Positions 35,901 to 45,990 of a stretch of DNA of 64,000 nucleotides are shown piece by piece. The DNA is from Cyrtodaria siliqua (taxonomy: Eukaryota; Mollusca; Bivalvia; Adapedonta; Hiatellidae). How positions within the stretch are numbered: the first letter of the stretch is position 1; every line of letters begins with the position of its first letter. A program made the position numbers and the translations under genes. The stretch spans positions 1 through 64,000 of the forward strand of contig JAWPHD010010954.1 of NCBI GenBank assembly GCA_037043455.1, in the 5' to 3' direction. The notes beneath the pieces are model-generated. The model was not told the origin of the DNA, made no database searches, and saw only the letters and a program-made list of their open reading frames with translations.

Positions 35901-38900
35901 AATCATTGTCAAGAACCGCTGGTGAATGTTGTGTCGTTTTATTGACTCTTTTCGGCTCAAATTACATATTTGGGGTACATCATAACCTCGCCCCGGGGTA
36001 ACATGTTTGTATATTGATTTATATACATGTACAATCATTTTGCAGGTTTGCATTCAGACATGATCGTTTTACATCTGCCTATCAAGTGTGTTTCAATAAA
36101 GTCCATGGAATAAAAAATGGATCCGTTACGGAATACACGATAGTTGTATCATTGGATTGGCGATGACGCCAATAAGAAAATAAGTGGCAGTTTATTGAAA
36201 TCTGCAAAGTACTTTTGAAGTCGTGATGAGTTAAAGAAAGCAATTTCACCATACTTAGTCGATGACGTCATGTAATGTTTTACTATCACAATGCGATTGC
36301 TATCACCCTGGTAGTCAGATAGTAAGACATTGCACATTGTTGATTATTGGGATTTAGCAAGGGCGTTTATGTGAGCAATTAAAAAGACACAAGGCAGTCT
36401 TGATTTGCTTAAAACGCACGGCGTCTCGTTAGATTTAAATGTAACTTGCATATTCGCAATCATTGATATTAATTATTCGAATAGTTCGTATCAAATTGTT
36501 TTTACACATTACTAATAAATACTGAAAAGTGGTTCCTTTGGAAGCCACACACACAAGCAAGAGATAACAGTAGCAGACTCGGTTTTATTGAGTGTGTTCA
36601 TGAGCGGTAATATGAAGTGCGATCCCTCTCACGCCTCCTAACACCGGCTTAAGCAATATTCTACTTTAAAGTCACAAAAATTGGGCTAGCTGATCCCAAA
36701 AGACCAGTAGGTAATAACACTACTGAATTTTAGTCGGGACGACATTTTACGGCCACCACACAGCACTAAACAAACACTAGTGTGAATGTCAATAAATATT
36801 GAAAAGGGAATCCTTTGGAAGCAACATACACAACTAATAGATACAAGTAGCAGACTCGGTTTTATTGAGTCTGTTCATGAGAGGTAATGTGAAGTGCGAC
36901 ACCTCCCACGCCACTTAGCACCGGCTTAAGCGATATTCTACTTTAAAGTCACAATCATTGGGCTAGGTGATCCCAAATGACCAGTAAGTGATAACACTAC
37001 TGATTTGTAGTCGGGGCGACTTTTTACGGCCACAACGCATCACTAAGCAAACGCTAGTGTGTATGACAATAAATACTGAAAAGGGGATCCTTTGGATGCA
37101 ACACACACAAACATGAGATAAAAGTAGCAAACTTTCATTGAGTCTGCTCATGTGAGGTAAAGTGCGACACCTATCATGCCTCCTAGGACCGGCTTAAGCG
37201 CTATTCTACTTTAAAGTCACAAATATTGGGCTAGATGATCCCATATATTGCACCAGTAATATATTTAAAACTTTGGTGGAATATTAAAGATATTTGAAAT
37301 CTCAAATTGTTACTTAATTATATGCAAGCAGTTTTAAAGTCAAAATGAGGCAGGATAAATCAACTGAGTTTTCATTTTAATGCTTTGATTATACTCACGA
37401 TTGCCACGTGTTCATTTAATGACTTAGTATGAACATGTAAACGGGTCTGAACGTGGTGAACTGATTAGCAAATAATTATCATGTTTTATGAAACTAGAGA
37501 ATAATATTGATTATGGAAAAGTGCACTTAATATTAATGTGAAGCATAATATCGTAATAAAATCGATTGTAGAACATGTTCAAACGTCTTAACGTCCCAGC
37601 GCCTCCCATCAACTCACGCGTGCACTGGTATACCTACAAGGTGGTTCAAGCGACCATAGGGACTTGTGGGGGCAGTGGACGCAGAATGGAATAATTTTGA
37701 TTTTAGATATAAATAAATTAATAGGAAGGCACCAACATATCACTCTCTCATCGCTATTCGTTTTACATATTCATTATCAAATATCATGATTTGAATAACT
37801 GATGTCTTGATCATTTTGTGTTTATTTGAAACGTTGTTTAATTGGCATACAACACCAACAACGATTAATCATAACATTGTTTTTCACGATTAATATACCG
37901 GTAAAGCATCATGTATTTTGGAGTGTTCCTTTTATAACATTAGTTAAATATAAATGCCTATTGTTCAGCTCTAATTTTTAAATGTTTTTTGTGTTGTCGA
38001 AACCAAAATATAACCCAAAAGAGGAGTGACCCGTCTCACACCCTAGCCCATTTAGTCTCTTCGCGTCACCCTCCTTACATATATAATGTTTACGCCTACA
38101 CCCAACTCATAACCCCGTACAGTTGATATCAAATCTTCCCCTGTCTGTTTAATCTTTCTTCAACGGTCAGTTTGTACGTGTATGGACTATTTTATATTCT
38201 ACTAGTATGCAATACAAGTATTTTATCTTTAGTCAGTAAAGCCTTAAATGCTGAAGGATAGGTATATATTTAAGTGACTAAAGAAACGAAACATGGGCAT
38301 ACATTGTATATATTAGTAAATAACCAATAAGCCACCCAGACACTCATGTAGTGATGCTATTTTGAATCGGGGCTAAATAAAGTACTGCATAAATATATAG
38401 CATTGCTTAAATAGTGTAAAATCCAACCTGTTTGCTGTTCTGCTATCTCGTCTAACTTCTTGTTCACTTTATTTTCCCATGTAAACCACTGCTTCAATAT
38501 GTCTATGGTTTCTTCTGGAGACAGAATCTCTGTAGGTATAGTACTAATCATCTCCGCAATGTGGTTTTGGCATGAAACTGAGGTCAGCAGCAAAGAAGCA
38601 TTTGTTAGACAAGATGAAACATTTGCCCAGTGAGTATGAAACTCCGGTTCTGTCATTGACAGTGTTGCAGCATGACCGTACAAAGTGTTACGCAGGTTGC
38701 GGATGTCATTGACAGCTGTTTCTTCTTGTGTAATTAATGTTGATTTGAAACAGTTTGTTAGGACGCACGATGCTAGGGTTATGTCCCATTTCGTTATGTC
38801 CTTCGGGCTGCCGTCTGGGGGATACAGGATATCGTACTGAGAGTCGTTGATTGTGCGTTTTCTTTTCAAATTGTCAATAGTCGGCTTTGCATTTACCAAG

Positions 38901-39040
38901 AATATATCCAGGGTAGTGCACGTGGCTGTAATCGCATTTTGTTTTATAAGTTCCCGTATAAAGTATCCACCTCCTTCCACAAGCAATTTGGAAGTTCTAT
39001 AACAGTGCTGAGATCCATCCCAGCCGGAGCACGTAGCCAT
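26054..39040 (-). CDS. HEPN-coiled coil-STAND NTPase-ankyrin receptor-like gene (three exons)
   Basis: Gene-level model, minus strand: exon A 39050-38428 (ATG at 39040-39038), exon B 34754-34500, exon C 29379-26054. Every inferred intron edge is GT...AG. Exon A ends in phase 1, exon B (255 bp) starts and ends in phase 1, and exon C enters its frame in phase 1, giving about 1,397 codons without a stop. Domain order: DZIP3-like HEPN (about residues 10-160), heptad coiled coil (206-289), P-loop STAND ATPase (about 325-600) and about 20 ankyrin repeats (about 700-1397). The architecture resembles NLR-type sensors, with ligand-binding repeats, a nucleotide-driven switch and a HEPN effector that may act on RNA. 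That role is inference from domains, with no expression evidence. Introns of about 3.7 and 5.1 kb contain repeats. An upstream non-coding exon is possible because a good acceptor precedes 39050. The splice joins are predicted by eye. Confidence 0.75.
29536..29960. repeat. ATC/TCA and CAG microsatellite region
   Basis: Imperfect (TCA)n/(ATC)n runs, longest at about 29669-29735, with an (AAT) run at 29540-29570 and a (CAG) run at 29899-29923. Open frames rich in S, H or I here are repeat artefacts. Confidence 0.9.
31515..31997 (-). pseudogene. Unrecognised protein-like remnant in intron 2
   Basis: The minus-strand frame is open from 31781 to 31515 and continues upstream in frame to about 31997 with only one stop (TAA at 31796-31794), about 160 codons in AT-rich DNA. 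Composition looks protein-like ('IPVWWAYSSIITYKNPE', 'IVIINTPAHECFTLVSVLE', 'LVVLDMDLE'). I do not recognise the family. It may be a decayed gene, an unknown transposon protein, or an alternative exon of the surrounding gene. Confidence 0.35.
32220..32422 (+). mobile_element. RT-element 3' fragment in intron 2
   Basis: Starts 'gaacctggtttaaaaaccca', continues 'gaccgttccaaggcggtagc' and 'cctattgtcaaccctttt', and ends 'ccggttcggttattatatct'. It carries only the 3' untranslated end, in plus orientation (opposite to the host gene). Confidence 0.7.
32423..34499. other. Intronic stretch with no recognised gene
   Basis: Short plus-strand frames (32588-32782, 33073-33264) have no family signature. 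Positions 33595-33740 are an inverted relative of 30575-30690. Confidence 0.3.
34500..34754 (-). CDS. Exon B: heptad-repeat coiled-coil linker
   Basis: Encodes 85 codons, starting 'GMSEDVGKVKDDV' when joined to exon A. The middle is a 42-bp (14-residue) tandem repeat of the type 'DVGHIKDEVHNVKV', repeated about three times with near-identical DNA (34590-34740). Hydrophobic V/I residues fall every third or fourth position, as in a two-heptad coiled coil. The acceptor 'cgttgtag' precedes 34754 and the donor 'ATTG|GTAATT' follows 34500. Coiled-coil spacers of this kind between an N-terminal helical domain and a STAND NTPase are familiar in mollusc proteins. The longer minus-strand open frame (34836-34306) runs past both splice sites, so its ends are probably not translated. 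Confidence 0.65.
34755..38427 (-). other. Intron 1 of the receptor gene
   Basis: Begins GT at 38427 and ends 'cgttgtag' before 34754. It contains three tandem ~277-bp structured repeat units (36513-37255) and a 23-base poly-C run at 35020-35042 followed by an (AC) run. Small open frames (34564-34920 plus, 35397-35654, 35790-36053) show no recognisable family. Confidence 0.55.
36513..37255 (+). repeat. Three ~277-bp tandem units with conserved hairpins
   Basis: Units start near 36513, 36791 and 37069 ('caataaatactgaaaagggg'-like); the third is shortened. Each carries hairpin 1 (CAGACTC...GAGTCTG, e.g. 36851-36857 with 36867-36873) then a 'ttcatgag' spacer. Hairpin 2 follows (GAGAGGT...ACCTCCC, 36879-36885 with 36901-36907), then 'caccggcttaagc'. 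Related units occur at 48.36-48.72 kb, with single hairpins at 12.97 and 55.35 kb. Class unknown. Confidence 0.75.
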
Positions 39041-39050
39041 GCTGGTCACC
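38428..39050 (-). CDS. Exon A: DZIP3-like HEPN domain
   Basis: Encodes about 204 residues from an ATG at 39040 in a strong start context (A at -3, G at +4). A pyrimidine-rich acceptor ending 'attatcag' lies just before 39050, so a 5' untranslated exon probably precedes it. The protein shows the layout I know from DZIP3/hRUL138-type HEPN domains: 'KLLVEGGGYFIRELI' near residues 18-32, 'KPTIDNLKRKRTIND' and 'YDILYPPDGSP' (52-79), 'WDITLASCVLTNC' (85-97), then 'IRNLRNTLYGH' (113-123). The last holds a HEPN-type R-x5-H (R117, H123), the catalytic pair of RNase-active HEPN proteins. The tail 'WENKVNKKLDEIAEQQ' is helical. The exon ends at 38428 before GT; the open frame beyond (to 38357) is probably intronic. 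Confidence 0.8.
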
Positions 39051-39202
39051 CTGATAATTAAAAGAGATAATTAAAATTAGTTTCATTTATGTCACGACTA
39101 ACATATGCAACATCATCAAATTATTTCAGTGCATGCGCGTTCGCTATTTGTTTGATGAGTTGTTTGCTATAATTCCAACATATACTCCTTGAAATATACA
39201 TA

Positions 39203-42015
39203 TCGAGGGCTTAACGCGAAACTATTGTAACTCACTTTTTTTCTGAAAATGATTTTTTTACATAATCCTTATCAGATACTGACCCTTTATAATGTCACAA
39301 AATATTAGAACTAGATTCTAAAATTTGGTGGAGAAAACTACAATGTGTCATATTATTGTATCTCATACAGCTTTTTTTTTTAAAAGCGAAACTATTGTAA
39401 CTCAGCTTTAAATCATTTAAAACAGTTTTGCATTTGTTTTTGATTAAATCTTCATATAAGGGATTGTTTATAGCCAACAAAATCATGTTGTTTCTTGCAA
39501 ATTTATTTAAGATTATAATAATTTACATTAGTTTTGCTTTCAAAAATAATTTGGCGCGAAACTATTGTAAGTCAGATTTGATTTTCATTAAACTTTACAA
39601 TATTTACATAATAATTATTCCAAATGAAGGTAATAATAACTGCTCTATGTTTCTTGTGTGAAATATAAGTTAAATTAAAGATTGAAGAACTTTAAGGAGT
39701 TTTATTGCATACCATTCTTAGGACATTAAAGGTTATTTGTATTAAAAACGTGGAAATGAAAGTATGTAAGGTTGGTTTTTATTCATTTTAGCCTCCACTT
39801 GGGATCACAGAATTAGGGATATCAGTGGTTCCACAGAAGAATTAATAATTATTGCCAAGCCCCTTTTTTTCCAAGCTTTGCAAACTGATATGAAGTTAAT
39901 GAACTTTTGTATTTTAAGTTGTTTATCTGGTAAAAATATATATTGTGAAAAGTTTTTTTTAAACATTGCTGAAACATCATGTGCACGTATGTTTTTCAGT
40001 GTAAGTATTGATAGGATGTACAAAAGTCATGAAACAGATTAATATTTTAAACTTTTAGTGCGGTTTATTTACAGATTTTCATTTATTTGTGAATTCCAGG
40101 AGTAAGTATCTATTTTCCGGGGTCTAATTAGGTAAAACTAATGATGTTTGAAATTTTTCGCGACACAATTTAAGTATTTCTATCTGTAAAGTGGACAATT
40201 TGTTTTGTACTTCAAAGCTAATAATGTTAAAATATTAAGCAAGTTTTACACATCACTCTCTCAAACGATGATTGTTGAGTTTGAATTTGTGGTAATTGAG
40301 AAGAAATTTTAGTTGCTTCTCTAAGTTCAATGAAAAACAACACTGTTTTATTAATATTACTTACGCTCATGTGTTTAGGGATTTTTAATTGATAAGTAAT
40401 TAATTATTTCATAATTACCTTATAAATTATTTACCAGTATTAATAAGGTGAGAAAGTTTTCCCATTGCTTTGTGAATGTTGATTGATCTTAGTATCCAAG
40501 TTCAGGTGATTCATGGCCAATAAAAATTGCCTAAAATATTAAAATTGGAGCCGAAAATTACTTCGAACAACATAAATATGAAAAAAACTTTATACTCTTT
40601 TCATAGTTTCATCTATTATATAAAGCAGTAAGTAATACTTATAATTGGCTGGTATAAACACTTTGCATTAAAGGGATCAATAGCAATCTTGAAGTATTCA
40701 TCAAAGTTTAAATTATGAATCCAGTATAAGTGTAACTTTAAACCTGCTTGCATATAAGTATATTAAAGGAAATATAATTTCAAATTCTACTTCTTTCTTC
40801 TGTCATAGGTTTTAAATATAGTGTTGGTGTAATATAATCAACAATTAATATGTAAAAACAATTGCTTTGAATTAATTATAAAGAATTATTTAAAACATGC
40901 AAGATATTTGGAAAAAACTAACCCGACGCCATGATTTTTAAATACATCAAGTCATACTGTGCAGTTTCAACTATGACACTATTTTATATGGGATTATTCA
41001 GTGAAGTTTAATAATACTGGAAGGCTCATGCGGTCCAATTCTTAAAGTTTTTACTTCCAACACCCCTACCCCATCCCTATACAAACAACACACCCCCTCA
41101 CCTCCTAAACTGAAAGAGGAGACACAGTGGTGCAAGAAGCTAGAGTTTCACCTATTCAGTAAAATCCATTGTCCCTACAATAAGCTAATCGCCACAAAAA
41201 ACATGTTTGTTAAAATAGCCACTTGCCATAAGTAATTTTTACAAACACTTTTTAGCTATAAGATATTGCACTCCATATAAGTGTTCTTATCTTCATCTTG
41301 TCTGAATTGTGTGACTTTACTACATTAAATGAACTGTATAACAAGTATTGTCTATAACAAGTATTGTCTACAGCATATTTCGTTGTATCGTTTGTTTAAA
41401 AATCAGATATTTAAAATAATATTGACTTACAATAGTTTCGCATAAAAAATTTATAAAGTCAAATTAGTTCTCATATAACTTAATGAAGAGGGAAACTATT
41501 TAATATTAACTATATAAAAGGAAGATAATGATAACTGCTGTATGCTTCAACTGTGAAACTAAACTTAAAATAAAGATAACAAGAACTTAAGGGATTTCGG
41601 GTTGCATACCATTCTTAGGTTTGTCCAAAATGAGCCTTAACATACAAACTTACTGCCTAAAGCTATACTGTCCAATAGTTTTCATTGAAGTATGTAGTTT
41701 TGAAAAAAAAAATCTGAAAAAATGTATGAATAACTGCTAAAAAATGTTAGTTACAATAGTTTCGCCCTGAAAAATGTCATCTATATCTTCAAATATTTAG
41801 CGCGAAACTATTGTAAGTCAGTATTTCTTAAATATCTCGTACAGAATTACATGAATTATTTCTTTTGTTCTCAAATCATAAATGGATACCATTTCTTTTT
41901 TACATGCCAGAGAATGAAGTTCTTAAATGCATTTATGATGAAAATAAGATGTTTTTTGCTTCTCCTGTAAAATTTTCTAAAAGTGAGTTACAATAGTTTC
42001 GCGTTAAACCCTCGA
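39203..42015. mobile_element. 2.8-kb TIR transposon with subterminal motif array
   Basis: Terminal inverted repeats of about 37 bp with one mismatch: left from 39203 (TCGAGGGCTTAACGCGAAAC...), right ending 42015. TA flanks both ends (39201-39202, 42016-42017). The motif GCGAAACTATTGTAA(C/G)TCA, part of the TIR, recurs inside: plus orientation at 39216, 39386, 39556 and 41802; minus orientation at 41423-41441, 41747-41765 (one mismatch) and 41984-42002. A direct repeat (about 39626-39715 and 41520-41630, shared 'gcataccattcttagg') also lies near both ends. No transposase is recognisable, so it is probably non-autonomous. Reiterated subterminal sites are typical transposase-binding sites of cut-and-paste elements. 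It ends about 150 bp upstream of exon A. Confidence 0.8.
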
Positions 42016-42884
42016 TATATTGATATGTATGCGTTTGTATAAGTACTCCTCGATGCCTGAATACCAAACTACACGAATTGGATGGCTGTTAACATCTCAT
42101 CGACAAAGTATAGTTTATTTCGAGATTTCTAGATACACGGAACCGCTTGATTAGTAAATGTAATAAGTGCTCATTATTGAATAAAGTACATTTTAAATGT
42201 CTACAATAAATAGTTGCATCTTAGAATTGTCGCAGAATTCTGCATGTGTCTGTGATTGAGTCTTCTGTTTCTGTTTCTGAAAATGGGTAAATAATGCGCA
42301 TTGTTGAAGGCTTCTTTTTTGTAAATCACTTTGATTTGCGGACCACAGTATTAAAACGATTAAAGACTTAAACACCTTATGTTAGCATGGCCCGTAGCCA
42401 GCCCTTATTTAACCGAAGCAAACCCCTTCCTAGCGGGAACTGAGGATGTGTAACCCGGAAAAACTGTTAATTTATGCTTGTGATTTCCTGCATTTTAGTG
42501 CAACAACAGGAGCAAAAATGATTTTAAAATTAAACAAACGTTTATGTTGTATATCAGTCCATTGTTTTAAATTGAGAATTATTGAAATGTATAATATGCC
42601 CCTCTCGTCGAATTACACCGTTTCGAAACCTACTGACGATGAGGTACATGTATAACTTACAAACTCTATAGACACAATATAAACAGCTTATACCATCCAG
42701 TCTAAACCTCAAAACTGGAACGCCGAATTAGTCACATGAACCAAATCATGATTCATTGTAGGCATATTCAGTCACGATTATTTTAAGAACCCGCGAATAT
42801 AACGTATACGCTTAATCCGCACATATACATAATTACATATAAAAAAAGTATATGACCTGAACACATGGAGAGAGTTTTGATGAA
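42016..42884. other. No recognised gene
   Basis: Nothing recognised between the transposon and the next RT fragment. Confidence 0.35.
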
Positions 42885-43060
42885 CGGTTTTGTAGAGTAA
42901 CTTTGCCGTTATTTGGTGGGTTATTAATTTTAAGACAAACATCAAACGCCACCGTCCTTTGAGGATTTAGATAGATGTCATTATAGGGTCCACAATCTGT
43001 CCGGTCATCGCACAATCATAGACGAAAGCATAGTGGCGAACTGTAAATGGGTTGACCATT
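42885..43060 (-). mobile_element. RT-element fragment (C-terminal coding end)
   Basis: Reverse-oriented match to the end of the RT-coding region and start of the 3' untranslated region ('catcaaacgccaccgtcctt', 'tccggtcatcgcacaatc', 'catagtggcgaactgtaaat'). Unlike other copies it lacks the 3' terminus. Confidence 0.6.
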
Positions 43061-43235
43061 AGTTAAACATGCAGTGGGTTGCAAATGATAGGGCCATAGC
43101 CTCTTGTGATGAACGTATTAATAAAGGATGTATGAAACATTGACGTAAGCCAGGAGTCAAACACTAATTACAGTAATAGCTGTTTCATCAGCATTAACTA
43201 AAACAAAATTGTTATGAAGTTCTTGGATTCCCGAT

Positions 43236-43690
43236 TTTAAATTATGAAACAAAAACTAGATCTGTCACAGGATGACCATGAGTGGTTGGGGCTAACTCAG
43301 GAAACACCAAGAAACGAGACCAAGAAACAAGTTAGGTCGTTTAAGGGGCTGGTGGGGTTTTATCGAAAGTTCATCGCTAACTTTTCTGCTATTGTAGCAC
43401 CTGTCAGACTTGACAAAGAAAGGTCAACCCAATACGATAATATCAAAAAATCATCCCTTACTTGTCTACTATTGTATAATGCTTTGTCAGACTTGACAAA
43501 CAAAGGTCAACACAATACAATAACTGGAGAGTGTGTGTGTGTGGCGGTAGGGGGAGCCAAGAACGGACTTTTTAGTTAAATGACAGTCTGGTAAAGACTC
43601 TTGTATTACAATTGTCCGAACTTGACAATTACGTTATCAAAGTAGAAAGGGAGTTCGGGTCCGCATGTTCTCTACGACACCATTTTATAC
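43236..43690 (+). pseudogene. Ty3/gypsy polymerase remnant
   Basis: The frame at 43244-43579 contains 'KKQVRSFKGLVGFYRKFI' followed by 'ANFSAIVAP', the highly conserved end of the Ty3/gypsy reverse transcriptase leading into the RNase H connection. The following 'LDKERSTQYDN' segment is duplicated about 80 bp later ('LTNKGQHNTI'), an internal tandem duplication at 43403-43525. After a frameshift, 'LVLQLSELDNYVIK' near 43600-43645 resembles the 'PVLQLPDLDKPF' segment of RNase H. Integrase, protease and gag are not seen. A possible LTR start 'tgtcagagtgtaacattta' lies at about 43731, but no second LTR was found. The remnant is inactive. Confidence 0.75.
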
Positions 43691-45350
43691 TGAAATCCTC
43701 AATGGAATGGGAGATATGAGCACGACATGTGTCAGAGTGTAACATTTATTTATTGTTTGTTTTTAATGTAATCTATTTTGATGAATTTGAAGTATTAAGT
43801 TTAATTGATTCGGTAAATGAATTGTTGAAACAAATCTACAGGTGAACAAGTGAAATTAACAATTTAAACAGTTTGAATAATATTTTGATCTTAAAACTCT
43901 TACGCATTTTAGAATTTGAAAATGTCGCAAAGAATACATTACTCTGTTGTCTTTTAACTGTATATATATGCATTTGAATTTAATATTATTGCATGCTCTG
44001 TATGTATTGTTTCACATTTAGCATGAATTTGATTTTATAATTGACATCTGCTTAACATGCCATTTATTACGCATTTTAACAATTACCTAATTACAGATAT
44101 GTTCACGTGACTTTGTCAAGGTTTATGGTTTCGCATTTAGGGGGCGGGTCCGAATGCATCGACTGGAAATCGCTGTCACGTGATCTTTTTCAATTTGTGG
44201 AGAACTGATTTTTATTGAAGAGGCTTGGGGAGTTGATTTGGGGGAGATGTCAGTAGAAAGGAAACAAGAAGTTAGGGCTTCGGCGCCGTGTATAAAATTG
44301 CATAATTTAGCTCTAGAAAGTTGCTTTAAATATATAGAACTGTACATTTATTGCACTATTAAAACAAAGTTAGCCGTATAATGGATCGAGTTGAGCTAAT
44401 TCCCTTGAAAACGAAAATTTGGAAAGATAAACGCAAAATAAGAGAACCTTTTCGAAGTTCGTGAAAATGAAATGCAACGTTAACAACGACACACCAAATT
44501 AGATTAAACACAGAAACAGAACAGAATAACGAACGACACATCTTTATTATAACACATGCATTAAAATCAATTATTAAATGCAATATGTACTATTTATTGA
44601 ACCCTGCCTTATACTTGAAAGTGGAGATTTTCTCAAACACACTTTTAAAATTTAAGTCAAAAGCTTTATACCCTCTTACTCAATCTATTTCTGAAAATGA
44701 AACCCTTAATATTATTGTTAATCAAAAACGTGTATGGTCTTGAAACTGAGTGCATAACTTGATTATTATCTAATCTGATATGCGAAACTCCATAGTAATG
44801 TGTTAAATTTCATGGCTAACTTGGGACATATATTACTATATGACGCAACAGTTTAAAGAAAATAGATTTCAAACATCGTTTTAAAACTTTATATAAACTC
44901 TTTGCAATTTGAATCAATATGTTTGTGTCCTAATACAAGGAGTACTGCGGTAATTATCGACCGAATCAACATGCCTACGCCAGTCATTATTTGAATCGAA
45001 AAGCATTTGAAAACTTATTTGATAGCGAAGATTGATGTTAAATAAAAAACAGCTATGACTCGAATTACATGACACTTATGGAATTTGTGGGTAATTGCAG
45101 GTAGATATTTTGTAAACGTAATTGATAGTTAAAGAACCAGAATACTATAATTAAAATGCATTTATGTTTTTTGTAATTTATTATTCAGTAAACGTTTCAA
45201 ATGTTACGTGTCAAATTACATAGTGTCCAGAACATAAGGGCGCACATGTGCAATATGAAAAATGTGTTACTTTTATCAGAGGTAATGAACATCAGGTACA
45301 TACATACACTATATACATTCAGAGGTATGAGACATCACAAAAATAGCAGT
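43691..45350. other. Possible LTR, otherwise nothing recognised
   Basis: Sequence from about 43731 to 44350 could be an old LTR belonging to the gypsy remnant (starts TGT, has a GC-richer stretch at 44140-44290). No matching second copy is present to confirm it. The rest is AT-rich and unassigned. Confidence 0.25.
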
Positions 45351-45560
45351 GGAGCGCGGTGGTCTAGTGGTAAAGCGTTAGACACAGGATCGAAAAGTTG
45401 TGGGTTCGATCCCCGCCATTACCATATGTGTTGTGTACCAAAGCAAGACACTTTGTCTGCATTTGCTTAGTAAGACATCGAGAGTGATTAAAATAAGTTG
45501 AGAGAGCTTTCGTTACAATCGATGTAAAATAAATAAGTTTAAACTCAAACACACATAACA
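45351..45560 (+). mobile_element. tRNA-derived SINE with conserved body
   Basis: Pol III A box TGGTCTAGTGG at 45360-45370 and B box GGTTCGATCCC at 45403-45413 are both near-perfect, and the T-arm can fold. The acceptor arm does not pair, so it is not a functional tRNA. The body has 'tgtgttgtgtaccaaagcaagacactttg', close to a conserved core found in many metazoan SINEs ('gcaagacactt' motif), and an A-rich tail near 45530-45558. Confidence 0.8.
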
Positions 45561-45569
45561 GGTTTCATG

Positions 45570-45990
45570 ACAGTGATACCGCCTTAGAACGGTCAGATGT
45601 TAAAGGGGTCACAGGGAAGTTATACCTGCTTTTATGATGTACCACTCTTGACCTCTTATCATTTCAATAAAATAGGGCAGTGTAACCATGAACACATGAT
45701 CTTCTAAGCTGTACCCTATAACAAAATAGGCCGATGAAAGGGCGATATATACTTAAAACACAGCGATAATCATGAAAACATGAATATTAACAGAATTGAC
45801 AAAAAAAACTACATACTCACATGGCAAATGTCAGAACAATTTGTAAATGTTAAGCTGTTGAACTGTTAAGGGTAAGACCTGACAAGACTAAATGCAAACA
45901 TGAAACGTCATCATAGGATCCACCATATATCTGATCATTGTACAGTCAAAGAGGAATAACAGTGCACAATAATATGCTCTTAACCTATTT
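45570..45990 (-). mobile_element. Degenerate RT-element fragment
   Basis: Reverse-oriented and heavily decayed: 'taccgccttagaacggtcag' (45578-45597), 'aaaatagggcagtgtaacca', then 'gaaacgtcatcataggatcc' and 'tctgatcattgtacagtcaa' at 45900-45960, which follow the family's order. It directly follows the SINE. Confidence 0.55.

Noticed and set aside
36513..37255. Hammerhead ribozyme in the 277-bp repeat
   Set aside because: Neither strand shows the CUGANGA and GAAA core with proper spacing.
45351..45424. Functional tRNA gene
   Set aside because: A and B boxes are good but the acceptor ends do not pair and a SINE body follows directly.
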